Assembly: GCA_943841885.1 (NCBI GenBank)
Contig: CALSZZ010000003.1
Location: 103,552 to 167,551 of the forward strand
From: Candidatus Thalassarchaeaceae archaeon
GTDB taxonomy: Archaea; Thermoplasmatota; Poseidoniia; Poseidoniales; Thalassarchaeaceae
Reading direction: 5' to 3'
DNA length: 64,000 bases
Part shown: positions 27,290-36,073 of the stretch, one piece after another
Numbering within the stretch: position 1 is the stretch's first letter
Layout of the letters: each line of letters starts with the position of its first letter
Made by a program: the position numbers and the translations under genes
The notes under the pieces: generated by a model
What the model was told of the DNA's origin: nothing
Seen by the model: only the letters and a program-made list of their open reading frames with translations
Database searches by the model: none

Positions 27290-28813
27290 ATGACTGAACT
27301 GCAAATAGATGGTTATTCACTTAAGATTGAAGATGTAGTTTCAATATTAATTGAAAGTAGAAGAGTTGTTTTAACAGATGAAGCAATAAAAAAAATGAGA
27401 ATATCTCGAAAAACTATAGAAAAAATAATCGATAATAATAATGTAGTATATGGAGTAAATACAGGGTTTGGATCATTATCATCTGTAACAATTGATACTA
27501 ATAGTTTAGAAGAATTACAATCTAATCTAATACGTAGTCATGCATGTGGAGTCGGAGAAAGAATGAAACCAGAACATGTATTGATGATGATGTTGATACG
27601 TGCAAATTCTATTGCTAAGGGATATTCAGGCACAAGAGTTGAAGTAATAAATTTATTAATTTCTATGATAAATAATAAGATTACACCTGTAATCCCAAGA
27701 ATAGGATCATTAGGGGCATCTGGAGATTTAGCTCCATTATCTCATTTAGCACTTGGAATGATGGGTGAAGGACAATGCAATGTATTAATAGATGGAATTT
27801 GGGTAACAAAGAATGCTAATGATGCACTAGAAATTTTTGATTTAAAACCAGTAAAATTTCAGGCGAAAGAGGGATTATCATTAATAAATGGGACAAGCCA
27901 AATGTGTACATACTTATCAATCGCAATAGCAAATATGGAACATTTAGTATTTGCTGCAGATGCATCTGTATCCTGTTCTCTAGAGGCCATTAAAGGATCA
28001 CATTCACCATTTGACCCACGCATACATGATGTTAGGCCCCATCCAGGGCAAAGAATTTCTGCTACCCGAATTATGGGCTTTATCTCAGATTCAGAAATTC
28101 AGAAATCTCACATAAATTGTGATAGAGTTCAAGACGCTTATTCTTTCAGATGTGCTCCACAAGTGCATGGGCCTATAATTGAAATTCTAAAAGAAGGTCG
28201 CAGAATGTTAGAAGTGGAACTAAATAGCGCTACTGACAACCCTTTAGTATTCAGTAAAGAAGAAACATGGGACGTAATTAGTGGAGGAAATTTCCATGGA
28301 CAGAATTTATCAATGATGAGTGATTATTTAGCGATTGCATGTCATGAACTAGCATCTATATCAGAAAGACGTGTAGATCAAATATTAGATTCCAGATGGA
28401 GTGGTCAAAAAGCATTTTTAACAAATAAAGAGGGGTTGGAAAGTGGTCTGATGATTGTACAATATGTATCTGCATCGCTAATTTCAGAATTAAAACTACT
28501 TTCTAATCCTACTTCAGTAGGAAATGTCCCCGTAAGTAATGGTAAAGAAGATCATGTTTCTATGGGAGCTACCGGCACATACAGAACATTACTTTCTACG
28601 AAATATTTATCTCAAGTTTTATCAAATGAGTTAATTTGTGCTAATGAAGCCCTGAATAGAATTACAGAAGAATCTGGAAATGGAGTATTAATAATCAATA
28701 AATGGTTAAGTAAGATAGTAAAACCTCTCAATGCCGATAGATCGATGACGAAAGATTGTGAAGAAATCTCAAAAAATTTACTTTTAGGTAATTTATCTAA
28801 TTTATTTGGGTGA
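27290..28813 (+). CDS. hutH: Histidine ammonia-lyase
   Basis: Deaminates L-histidine to urocanate with the self-made MIO cofactor. The cofactor tripeptide Ala143-Ser144-Gly145 is seen in GSLGASGDLAPLSHL. YGVNTGFGSL (residues 54-63) contains the conserved catalytic tyrosine, and GNFHGQNLS near residue 333 fits the active site. The 507-residue length is normal. The gene follows hutU after 41 bases, and a separate weak promoter is possible in that gap. Confidence 0.96.
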   Translation: MTELQIDGYSLKIEDVVSILIESRRVVLTDEAIKKMRISRKTIEKIIDNNNVVYGVNTGFGSLSSVTIDTNSLEELQSNLIRSHACGVGERMKPEHVLMMMLIRANSIAKGYSGTRVEVINLLISMINNKITPVIPRIGSLGASGDLAPLSHLALGMMGEGQCNVLIDGIWVTKNANDALEIFDLKPVKFQAKEGLSLINGTSQMCTYLSIAIANMEHLVFAADASVSCSLEAIKGSHSPFDPRIHDVRPHPGQRISATRIMGFISDSEIQKSHINCDRVQDAYSFRCAPQVHGPIIEILKEGRRMLEVELNSATDNPLVFSKEETWDVISGGNFHGQNLSMMSDYLAIACHELASISERRVDQILDSRWSGQKAFLTNKEGLESGLMIVQYVSASLISELKLLSNPTSVGNVPVSNGKEDHVSMGATGTYRTLLSTKYLSQVLSNELICANEALNRITEESGNGVLIINKWLSKIVKPLNADRSMTKDCEEISKNLLLGNLSNLFG

Positions 28814-28817
28814 GTTT

Positions 28818-29528
28818 ATGCAAGAAAAATTACATCTAAATTACCACCCAGGAACTGATCCCAAATCTTTCAAAGCTAAAATTGTTAATATTGAAGATAA
28901 TTATTTAATGTTTGATAATTCTTATTGCTTTCCCCGAGGTGGCGGACAACCAGGTGACACCGGAACAATTAAAATTGGACATTTAGAAGAAAAATTACTA
29001 GAAACTTTACCAGGTGAATATATCAAACATCCTGTAGATTCCGTAGAACATTTTAATTTAGGAGATAGTATCACATGTATAATCGATAAATTAAATCGTA
29101 ATAGGAATGCAAAGATGCATACTACTCAACACATAGTTTCAGCATTGGCATATGATATATTTGGAGCAGAAACAGTAGGTAACCAAATAGGACCAGAATA
29201 TACTAGAATAGACTTAAAATTTCCTCATAGAGACAAATTTAATGTAGAAGAATTAGAATCAACATTCAATGAAATATTATCTACCAAAGCACCTGTGAAT
29301 GTATATGATTGGAACAGAAATACAATATTATCTCATGAGAAAATGAGACATACAAATTTTTTACAACGCATTCCACGCTCCATTAATAAACTAAGAGTCG
29401 TAGAAATAGAAGATATAGATTTGTGTCCATGTGGAGGTACACACGTTGGTAATATAGGAATATTAGATGATTTAATAATCAAAAAAGTGAAATCAAAAGG
29501 ATCTGGTAAATTAAGAATATCTTATTAA
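28818..29528 (+). CDS. alaX: Alanyl-tRNA editing protein AlaX
   Basis: Free-standing editing domain that removes wrongly attached serine or glycine from tRNA-Ala. About 236 residues. The zinc-site histidines HTTQH lie near residue 104, and the second pair CPCGGTH lies near residue 204. FPRGGGQPGDTG near residue 41 is the glycine-rich motif of the family. The longer N-terminal domain makes it an AlaX-M type. ATG at 28818 is chosen over an upstream TTG because GGGTGAG, which also contains the hutH stop, sits just ahead of it. Its place after hutH is probably simple operon linkage. Confidence 0.9.
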   Translation: MQEKLHLNYHPGTDPKSFKAKIVNIEDNYLMFDNSYCFPRGGGQPGDTGTIKIGHLEEKLLETLPGEYIKHPVDSVEHFNLGDSITCIIDKLNRNRNAKMHTTQHIVSALAYDIFGAETVGNQIGPEYTRIDLKFPHRDKFNVEELESTFNEILSTKAPVNVYDWNRNTILSHEKMRHTNFLQRIPRSINKLRVVEIEDIDLCPCGGTHVGNIGILDDLIIKKVKSKGSGKLRISY

Positions 29529-29559
29529 TGAAAATTTTTAATAATAGATATGTAACTAT

Positions 29560-29635
29560 TGGTGGGCTCGGCAGGAATTGAACCTGCGATCTCCACCATG
29601 TCAAGGTGGCGTCATAACCCCTAGACCACGAGCCC
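29560..29635 (-). tRNA. tRNA-Val, anticodon GAC, with encoded CCA
   Basis: On the minus strand, the acceptor GGGCTCG pairs with CGAGCCC. The D arm GTC...GAC encloses AGGGGTTAT. The anticodon stem CCACC/GGTGG holds loop TTGACAT, giving anticodon GAC. The T arm is GCAGG/CCTGC with loop TTCAATT. A discriminator A and CCA are encoded at the 3' end (29563-29560). No intron is seen. Confidence 0.96.
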
Positions 29636-29691
29636 TAGGTATGCCACCCGACATTGACTTTCCAAATGAAGGATTCTAATTAATTCGGAAA

Positions 29692-29847
29692 TCATGAGAT
29701 GATTTTCGAAATTTTTCCGAAACAATTTTTTTCGGAGCAGAATCCAGCAGCTCTTGTACGGCCATTTTTCATCACAATAAGATTAACATTAGATATTAAT
29801 CCATATTTTTTACATTTCAAACAGAGTCCACTGATTGATGGATCCAT
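29692..29847 (-). CDS. DUF5679-like 51-residue zinc-binding protein
   Basis: A short ORF in the otherwise long gap before hutI. Seen directly: CLKC (residues 9-12), VMKNGRTRAAGFC (25-37) and a further cysteine at 42, the pattern CxxC--(x)n--KNGR--x-G-C--C of the small DUF5679 zinc ribbons. Start is ATG at 29847 and stop TGA at 29692. The function of the family is unknown. Transcription is in the same direction as tRNA-Val and hutI. Confidence 0.72.
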   Translation of the reverse strand: MDPSISGLCLKCKKYGLISNVNLIVMKNGRTRAAGFCSEKNCFGKISKIIS

Positions 29848-29862
29848 AACCTGGGATAGATA

Positions 29863-29876
29863 GTTCAATATTGAAC
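29863..29876. promoter_or_regulatory. 14-bp perfect palindrome upstream of the DUF5679-like gene
   Basis: GTTCAATATTGAAC is self-complementary and ends 16 bases ahead of the gene's ATG (minus strand). A regulator half-site pair is plausible, but no protein is known to bind it. Confidence 0.35.
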
Positions 29877-29965
29877 CCTATTGTAGGGCAAAACGTCACA
29901 AAATTATGTTTTTTGTTAAAAACGTGATACTGCGTACCGCTGATAACATATATGATTAAAACTAA

Positions 29966-29989
29966 TTCTGATAACTATGATTATCAGAA
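29966..29989. repeat. Inverted repeat, 9-bp arms, 6-base loop
   Basis: TTCTGATAA and TTATCAGAA are perfect arms around CTATGA. The site lies between hutI and the DUF5679-like gene, 115 bases after the hutI stop on the minus strand. It could be an RNA hairpin or an operator. It is not followed by a clear T tract. The rest of the gap 29848-30103 shows only AT-rich sequence. Confidence 0.35.
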
Positions 29990-30103
29990 CTATGATGTTC
30001 ACCAATTACGTCACTAAAATGCAAATATGTAATTTGAAAGTTAAATTTCTATATTGATTAATACTTTAAGATGTTTCATACTTATTAATATTTTTTTATA
30101 GTT

Positions 30104-31399
30104 TTAAATAGTCTTATTTGAATTTACAATTTCGCCATCAATCATTGTTTTACTTATCGGATTAATACCTGGTGTCTGACACCAACCATCAATATAAGAT
30201 GAGGAAATAATATTCAAATCAGCAGGTGAACCAATAGCCAATGATCCTCTCATTTCATCTGATTCAAATAAAGTTGAAGCGGGGTTTCTAGTTGAAGCTA
30301 CTAAAGAGGTTAATGGATTAATATTCAATCTGTGTGTTAAAAGACTACCAATAAAGGGCATTGATAATGAGGAATAGTTCGGATTAAAATCCGATGCAAT
30401 GGAAAAGTTCCAATCTTCGTCTATGCATTTCTGAATTGGTAAATCAATTTTTTTTCCTAAAATATAAGGAGTACCAGGTAGAAAAGTTTGCATAGTACCA
30501 GATTTTGATGCTAAATTTCTTGATTCATCATTTGAAAAAGCAACATGATCGCCACTTACTGATCCTAATTCTGATGCAAGTTTTAAACCGTTAGAATCCA
30601 CAAACTCGTCAACATGTAATCTAGATTTAAGACCTACTTCATGTGAAGCATTAACAATTCTTTCTGTATCTTCTAAACTAAACCAACCGGGTTCACAAAA
30701 TACATCTACCCATTTAGCTAATTTATTTTCATAGACATTTGGTAATTGAATTTCAATTAATTCTTCTATGTACTCACTCCTTTTTTTATTACTTGGAAAA
30801 TCATGAGCTCCTAACCATGTTGAGAATACGTTACACTGCGAGTTCTTGGCTAAAGATGAAATAACTTTCAATAAAATATCCTCAGTGTTATTTGATAAGC
30901 CGTACCCACTTTTTGCTTCCAAAGTAGTTGTACCATACGATATTGCAATATCTAATCTGTCATTAGCCTTAGATAATAGATTGGTGAATTCCGTATTTCT
31001 TGTAGTTTCAACTGTTTTCATTATGCCTCCACCTAGATTAGAAATATCGTGATAAGATAATCCATTTTGCCTCATAGATAATTCATTATAACGATCTCCC
31101 GACCAAACTAAATGTGTATGACTATCAACTAATCCTGGTATAATTGCCTTACCCCCTGCATCAACAATATTATAACTATCATTGGTGATATTTCCTCCTG
31201 TGTACCATGGTATGAATTCATCTATCATAACTTCATTTTGATCTATTGTCATTATTTTTCCATTTTTAATAACTATTGCATTATCTTTGGCATATACAAG
31301 AGATTCTTTATCAGACATTTCATGACCTGAAATTGGTTTAGTAATATCCCCTATTGATAAATGGGCGATTTCACCACAGTTCGTGATAATGGTAGTCAT
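30104..31399 (-). CDS. hutI: Imidazolonepropionase
   Basis: Hydrolyses imidazolone-5-propionate to N-formiminoglutamate, joining the hutU and formiminotransferase steps. The 431-residue amidohydrolase has DSHTHLVWSGDR near residue 92 (metal-binding HxH), LEAKSGYGLS near residue 160, AHDFPSNKK near residue 199 and HVDEFVDSNG near residue 262, with further metal or substrate residues in SVSGDHVAF. It is on the opposite strand from hutH and hutU and completes the pathway in this region. Confidence 0.95.
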   Translation of the reverse strand: MTTIITNCGEIAHLSIGDITKPISGHEMSDKESLVYAKDNAIVIKNGKIMTIDQNEVMIDEFIPWYTGGNITNDSYNIVDAGGKAIIPGLVDSHTHLVWSGDRYNELSMRQNGLSYHDISNLGGGIMKTVETTRNTEFTNLLSKANDRLDIAISYGTTTLEAKSGYGLSNNTEDILLKVISSLAKNSQCNVFSTWLGAHDFPSNKKRSEYIEELIEIQLPNVYENKLAKWVDVFCEPGWFSLEDTERIVNASHEVGLKSRLHVDEFVDSNGLKLASELGSVSGDHVAFSNDESRNLASKSGTMQTFLPGTPYILGKKIDLPIQKCIDEDWNFSIASDFNPNYSSLSMPFIGSLLTHRLNINPLTSLVASTRNPASTLFESDEMRGSLAIGSPADLNIISSSYIDGWCQTPGINPISKTMIDGEIVNSNKTI

Positions 31400-31442
31400 G
31401 TCTTGTCGGAGCAGTTATACTTCAAAGGGATAACCCTCTCGG

Positions 31443-32456
31443 ATGATTGTGAATGGCGCGGTGTTGGGTATTGAAAGTACAGCACATACTCTTTCCTTTG
31501 GAATGGTGGATATGGAGGGGAAATTGTCATCCTCTTTTTCTAATTTATTTAGGCCGAAAGAAGGAGGAATTCACCCTAGAGAAGCGGCAGATCATCATTG
31601 TCAAAAGGCCTCAGAATTATTGGAAAACATAATGTCAACTGAATTTTATAAAACAAATAAAATTGAAGCAGTCGCATTTAGTCAGGGCCCTGGATTAGGG
31701 CCCTGTTTGAGAGTTGGTGCAAGTATCGCCCGTACTCTTTCTGAAATATGGAATGTTCCTCTAATAGGTGTTAATCATTGTGTGGCTCATATTGAAATTG
31801 GCAAAAATCAAACAGGATGCAAGGACCCTGTTCTATTATATGTGAGTGGGGGGAATACTCAAGTTATAGCAAGCTCTAGAAATAAATATAGAGTAATGGG
31901 TGAAACATTAGATATCGGCATAGGTAATATGTTAGATAAGTTTGCAAGAACGCAGGGCATACCATTTCCTGGTGGTCCTGAAATAGAGGTATTAGCAAAT
32001 AAATTTGCATTGAATAATGACATTAATTCTAATTTTATTAACCTACCATATGGAGTTCAAGGTATGGATATAGGTTTCTCAGGTATGCTAACAGCAGCGG
32101 AAAGAAAAATAGATGATGGTAATTCCCTAGAATCTATATGTTGGTCATTGCAAGAACATGCATTTGCGTCATGTATTGAAGTTGCGGAGAGAGCGATGGC
32201 TCATACCGGAAAGAATGAATTACTATTAGGCGGAGGTGTAGCATGTAATTCCAGAATCAGGGAGATGGCAGAAATAATGTGTAATGAGCGTGGTGCAAAA
32301 GCATTTTGGCCTGAAAAAAGGTTTTGTATTGACAACGGCACTATGATTGCTGAGTTAGGAAGATTATTACATAAAGTTGGATATAGTACAAATTTAAGTG
32401 ATAGTGCTATTAATCCAATGTTAAGGACGGACCATACAGAAATAATATGGAATTAA
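31443..32456 (+). CDS. kae1: tRNA threonylcarbamoyladenosine synthase subunit Kae1
   Basis: Catalytic ASKHA-fold subunit of KEOPS, which makes t6A37 on tRNAs reading ANN codons. In 337 residues it shows GIESTAHTLSFG near residue 9, HPREAADHH near residue 44 and GLGPCLRVG near residue 82. The iron/metal histidines lie in NHCVAHIEIG near residue 109, with YVSGGNTQ near residue 130 and GGGVACNSRIR near residue 262. The ATG starts a few bases after a CTCGG run. A Bud32 kinase is fused or adjacent in many archaea but is neither here. The next gene is a charged protein. Confidence 0.94.
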   Translation: MIVNGAVLGIESTAHTLSFGMVDMEGKLSSSFSNLFRPKEGGIHPREAADHHCQKASELLENIMSTEFYKTNKIEAVAFSQGPGLGPCLRVGASIARTLSEIWNVPLIGVNHCVAHIEIGKNQTGCKDPVLLYVSGGNTQVIASSRNKYRVMGETLDIGIGNMLDKFARTQGIPFPGGPEIEVLANKFALNNDINSNFINLPYGVQGMDIGFSGMLTAAERKIDDGNSLESICWSLQEHAFASCIEVAERAMAHTGKNELLLGGGVACNSRIREMAEIMCNERGAKAFWPEKRFCIDNGTMIAELGRLLHKVGYSTNLSDSAINPMLRTDHTEIIWN

Positions 32457-32506
32457 GAAGACTTATCAAACCCTGTTAATTGGAGAGTACGGAGATTGAT
32501 TAAAAG

Positions 32507-33307
32507 GTGCAGAGAAGAAGGAGGCCCAAGGTAGCACCGCGTAATGTTTTTGGCGGTAATATCCCTCCAAGACCTCAAAAAAAATCTAAAGAATCTGTTG
32601 TCAAAAGAAATGATCAAAAACAAAATAAAGTTACTACAAATAGCCCGATACCTCCAAAAGTTATTCGTGAGCAAGAGCAAAAAAAGCTCAGTGAAAATGA
32701 AAAATTAATCAATAAAAGTAAAGAGTTCTCGCCTCTAATAGAGGAAAAAGATGGGGATTTGGAAGATAAAATTATTGAGAAAGATGTGATAATTGTAGAG
32801 GATAAGATATTAGAAGAAAATATACTTGGTAGAAAAACGAAGAAAAGAAGTATAGGATTACAAAAGAAAGTAGAGCATGATATCGAAGAGGAACAGGTTT
32901 TACCTAGTTCAAAGGCTATGGAACTGATAGAAAAGAGTAGAATCCGAGCTACAGAAAAAACACAGATAAAAATAGCTGATAAGAAACCGAAAACCGTCAC
33001 AGAAGTAAAAAGAAAAACTAAACCAAGATCAAGGCAAAAGACATATCAACCAGCAACTAGATTAAAGCGACTAAATAGAAGTAAACATATGGAATATAAA
33101 TACGAAATGCGATCTTTACTAATTGAAATTGATGTAATGGAAGAACATAGATCTAATTTATTAGCCAGTATTTGGGCCAAAGGAGAACGTAAATCTACCA
33201 AAGAAGCAAAAGAGTATATAGATGAAAAAATGCATGAAGGTGTTTTAGATGAAAAACAACATAAGTTACTATCAAGAGTAATAGAAAATTATACAACAAG
33301 AAGGTGA
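32507..33307 (+). CDS. Highly charged basic protein, unknown function
   Basis: The 266-residue protein begins at GTG with MQRRRRPKVAPRNVFGG, then a long low-complexity region rich in Lys and Glu (about 20-180), probably disordered or coiled. The conserved-looking helical end (LKRLNRSKHMEYKYEMRSLL and onward) contains two predicted helices. No catalytic motif is seen. Its start is supported only weakly by GGAGA about 15 bases upstream. It lies between kae1 and the FKBP gene (4-base gap to the latter), so all are probably one unit. A nucleic-acid-binding or translation role is possible but unsupported. Confidence 0.6.
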   Translation: MQRRRRPKVAPRNVFGGNIPPRPQKKSKESVVKRNDQKQNKVTTNSPIPPKVIREQEQKKLSENEKLINKSKEFSPLIEEKDGDLEDKIIEKDVIIVEDKILEENILGRKTKKRSIGLQKKVEHDIEEEQVLPSSKAMELIEKSRIRATEKTQIKIADKKPKTVTEVKRKTKPRSRQKTYQPATRLKRLNRSKHMEYKYEMRSLLIEIDVMEEHRSNLLASIWAKGERKSTKEAKEYIDEKMHEGVLDEKQHKLLSRVIENYTTRR

Positions 33308-33311
33308 TTAT

Positions 33312-33791
33312 TTGAAAATAGAGAAAAATAAAGTAGTAACGGTCCATTATACAGGAACATTTCCGAATTCAGATGAGGTATTTGACTCCAGTAAAGATAG
33401 GGAGCCAATGGAATTTTTAGTTGGTCATAATAATATGATAATGGGTTTCGAACAAGAACTTTTAGGTGCGGAAGAAGGAGAGAAGAGAGATTTTACATTA
33501 ATACCAGAACAGGCATATGGGCATCGAAATGAAGATGCTATCCAAGAAATGCCTAAAGATCAATTTCCTCCAGATTTAGAAGTAGGAATGATGTTTCAAG
33601 CACAGAGTGATCAGGGTCCGATGCAATTTTCAATAAATGAAATACTTAAAGATACAGTTAAAATTGATTTTAACCATCCTATGGCAGGAAAAACACTACA
33701 ATTTGTCGTTGATGTAATAAGCGTAAGGGATGCTACTGAAGAAGAAATATCGCATGGTCACTCGCATGGAGTGAACGGGCATCAACATTGA
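33312..33791 (+). CDS. FKBP-type peptidyl-prolyl isomerase, SlyD-like
   Basis: Cytoplasmic folding helper. The 159-residue protein has VTVHYTGTF near residue 9, with VFDSSKDREPMEFLVG and MIMGFEQELLGAEEGEKRDF forming the FKBP domain. The IF-type insert (PEQAYGHRNEDAI to HPMAGKTLQF) is between about residues 62 and 130. A His-rich tail (SHGHSHGVNGHQH) may bind metals, as in SlyD. Start is TTG at 33312, behind AAGGTGA. Its stop region overlaps the open frame of the following mutase gene. Confidence 0.9.
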   Translation: MKIEKNKVVTVHYTGTFPNSDEVFDSSKDREPMEFLVGHNNMIMGFEQELLGAEEGEKRDFTLIPEQAYGHRNEDAIQEMPKDQFPPDLEVGMMFQAQSDQGPMQFSINEILKDTVKIDFNHPMAGKTLQFVVDVISVRDATEEEISHGHSHGVNGHQH

Positions 33792-33802
33792 ACGCATTGT
33801 TC

Positions 33803-35332
33803 ATGACCGATTGCCCTTCCGACATATATATGGGAATTATGGGCGGACCTGGTAAACCTCCTTTTACAAGCGGCATTTATCCCGAAATGTATAGAAAAAA
33901 AGTATGGACAATGAGGCAATATGCTGGCTTTTCTTCTGCAAAGGAAACAAATTCTAGATTCTTATCATTATTAAATAACGGCCAAACTGGACTCTCTGTA
34001 GCATTTGATTTACCAACACAATTAGGACTTGATTCGGACGATGATTTATCTTTAGGTGAAGTTGGTAAAGTAGGTGTTGCTATAGATTCTATTGATGATA
34101 TGAAAGTTTTATTCAAAGATATCAATCTAGGAGATATCTCAACATCTATGACAATAAATGCCCCCGCAACAACATTATTAGCACTCTATGTGGCAGTTGC
34201 GGATGAGAAAGGCATTCCTAGAAAAGATCTGAGAGGGACTGTACAAAATGATATTTTAAAAGAATATATTGCGAGAGGATTATACATATTTCCTCCAGAA
34301 CATTCCTTAAGGCTCACTACAGATTTAATGAAATGGTGTAATAAAAATACACCTAAATGGAATACGATTTCAATAAGTGGTTATCATCTTAGAGAAGCAG
34401 GCTGTACGGCGTCTGAAGAGTTAGCTTTAACTCTTACAAATGCATTATATTATACTAGAGCAGCATTGAAAAGTGGATTAAAAATTGATGATTTTGCTCC
34501 ACGTATGTCATTCTTTTTTGGATGTCATAATAATTTCTTTGAAGAAATCTGTAAATTTAGAGTAGCGAGAACTCTATGGTATGAAATCATGTCGGAATAT
34601 AACCCTAAAAATATTAAATCTTTAATGCTTAGATTCCACACGCAAACATCTGGAGTAACATTAACTGCTCAACAACCAATGGTGAATGCAATTAGAGTAG
34701 CATATCAAGCTTTATCTGCAGTACTTGGAGGAACACAATCATTACACACCAATAGTTATGATGAAGCATTGGGGTTACCTACCGAAGAATCAGCTACTCT
34801 TGCATTAAGAACTCAACAAATAATTGCATCTGAAATTGGCATTAAAGATAACGTAGATCCATTATCAGGATCTATAATGATAGAAAATGAATCAAAAAAA
34901 ATGATGGCTGAAGTAAAAAAGATAATGACTGAAATCGAAGATAATGGAGGTTCGATGAATTGTATTGCCTCAGGTTTTCAACAAAAAATGATTCATGATA
35001 GTGCTTGGAAACATATGAAAGATGTAGAAAATAAAAATATTGAAGTCGTAGGTGTCAATAAATATGAAGACGAAAATGAAAAAATGTTAGAAGCCCAAAG
35101 ATTGGACATAAATAATTCTAAAAAACAAATTATTAATTTACAAGAAATGAAAAAAAATAGAAATGAAGAAAATATTGAAATTGCATTACAAGAATTAAGT
35201 AGAGTGTGTAAAAGTGAAGAAAATATCATGGATTCTATTATATTAGCAGTTAAAGCTGAAGCTACAGTAGGTGAAATTAATAACGTTATGAAAGAAGTCT
35301 TTGGAACATGGATATCTCCAAGTGGTGTTTAA
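33803..35332 (+). CDS. Methylmalonyl-CoA mutase, large (catalytic) subunit
   Basis: Isomerises methylmalonyl-CoA and succinyl-CoA with adenosylcobalamin in propionyl-CoA use. The frame opens at a TTG (33788). ATG at 33803 is taken here, giving 509 residues. Seen: FTSGIYPEMYRKKVWTMRQY near residue 22, GQTGLSVAFDLPTQLG near residue 57, RFHTQTSGVTLTAQQP near residue 277 and the conserved GGTQSLHTNSYDEALGLPTEESATLALR near residue 312. About fifty N-terminal residues seen in other archaeal large subunits are missing. The B12-binding domain is absent and presumably encoded elsewhere. Its partner epimerase starts at the next base after the stop. Confidence 0.9.
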   Translation: MTDCPSDIYMGIMGGPGKPPFTSGIYPEMYRKKVWTMRQYAGFSSAKETNSRFLSLLNNGQTGLSVAFDLPTQLGLDSDDDLSLGEVGKVGVAIDSIDDMKVLFKDINLGDISTSMTINAPATTLLALYVAVADEKGIPRKDLRGTVQNDILKEYIARGLYIFPPEHSLRLTTDLMKWCNKNTPKWNTISISGYHLREAGCTASEELALTLTNALYYTRAALKSGLKIDDFAPRMSFFFGCHNNFFEEICKFRVARTLWYEIMSEYNPKNIKSLMLRFHTQTSGVTLTAQQPMVNAIRVAYQALSAVLGGTQSLHTNSYDEALGLPTEESATLALRTQQIIASEIGIKDNVDPLSGSIMIENESKKMMAEVKKIMTEIEDNGGSMNCIASGFQQKMIHDSAWKHMKDVENKNIEVVGVNKYEDENEKMLEAQRLDINNSKKQIINLQEMKKNRNEENIEIALQELSRVCKSEENIMDSIILAVKAEATVGEINNVMKEVFGTWISPSGV

Positions 35333-35734
35333 ATGAATAATGTTAAAGTAGATCATATAGGAATTGCAACAGAATCAATAGAAGGTAGTAGTGTATTTTG
35401 GGAATGTTTAGGATTCATAAATTCAGGAGAAGAAATTGTAGAGGGGCAAGGCGTGAAGGTTAGGTTTCTAAGTGGTAATCTAGGTTCAAAAATAGAATTA
35501 CTAGAGCCCTTAAATGAAGAAACACCGATAGGTAAATTCCTTAAAAATCGAGGACCAGGCATACAACAATTAGCAATTAAAGTAGATGACATAAATAAAA
35601 TTATTATAAAGTTAAAAAAGATAGGTGTAAGACTAATTAATGAAAAACCAACTATAGGTGCAAATGGGAAACTCGTATCTTTTATCCATCCTTCTTCAGC
35701 TGGAGGAGTTCTGGTAGAATTAATACAAGATTAA
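35333..35734 (+). CDS. mce: Methylmalonyl-CoA epimerase
   Basis: Interconverts the two stereoisomers of methylmalonyl-CoA before the mutase step. The 133-residue VOC-fold protein has VDHIGIATESIEGSS near residue 5 with the first metal ligand, GQGVKVRFL and KIELLEP in the middle, and GPGIQQLAIKVDDI near residue 79. FIHPSSAGGVLVELIQ sits near the end, with a glutamate ligand. Its ATG directly follows the mutase stop codon, so both are made together. Confidence 0.93.
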   Translation: MNNVKVDHIGIATESIEGSSVFWECLGFINSGEEIVEGQGVKVRFLSGNLGSKIELLEPLNEETPIGKFLKNRGPGIQQLAIKVDDINKIIIKLKKIGVRLINEKPTIGANGKLVSFIHPSSAGGVLVELIQD

Positions 35735-35773
35735 ATTAACAATAATCAAAAGTAAAATACAGTAGGCTAAGAT

Positions 35774-36073
35774 ATGAAGACACTGATAAGTCGCTTTGAA
35801 AAATTGGAAAATATCAAATCTGATGTATTAGATAATGAAATAATTTTTTTGGCAGATACCTTAGAGATGTTAAGAATAACAGATGAAATTTCTAACGATG
35901 CATTCTTAGATGCAGGTATGGTACAGGGAGGATTATCTATAATATCTAATTTATTAACTCAAGGTCTTCAACCAGAAGATGTTCAAAATCAAATTCATAG
36001 ATTAAAAGAAAAAAGTATTGCACTTTCCAAAATTTATCCTAATTTAGATCAATTAATTGAAGATAGAAGATAA
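35774..36073 (+). CDS. Small helical protein, unknown function
   Basis: Ninety-nine residues, all predicted helical, with no signal peptide, membrane span or cysteine motif. It lies 39 bases after mce and just before a set of 11-bp repeats. Function not recognised. It may belong to the mutase unit or stand alone. Confidence 0.55.
   Translation: MKTLISRFEKLENIKSDVLDNEIIFLADTLEMLRITDEISNDAFLDAGMVQGGLSIISNLLTQGLQPEDVQNQIHRLKEKSIALSKIYPNLDQLIEDRR

Noticed and set aside
32614..33000. Minus-strand hydrophobic 128-codon frame resembling a membrane protein
   Set aside because: It is the antisense of Lys/Glu repeats in the charged protein gene, which makes artificial Phe/Ser/Leu runs.
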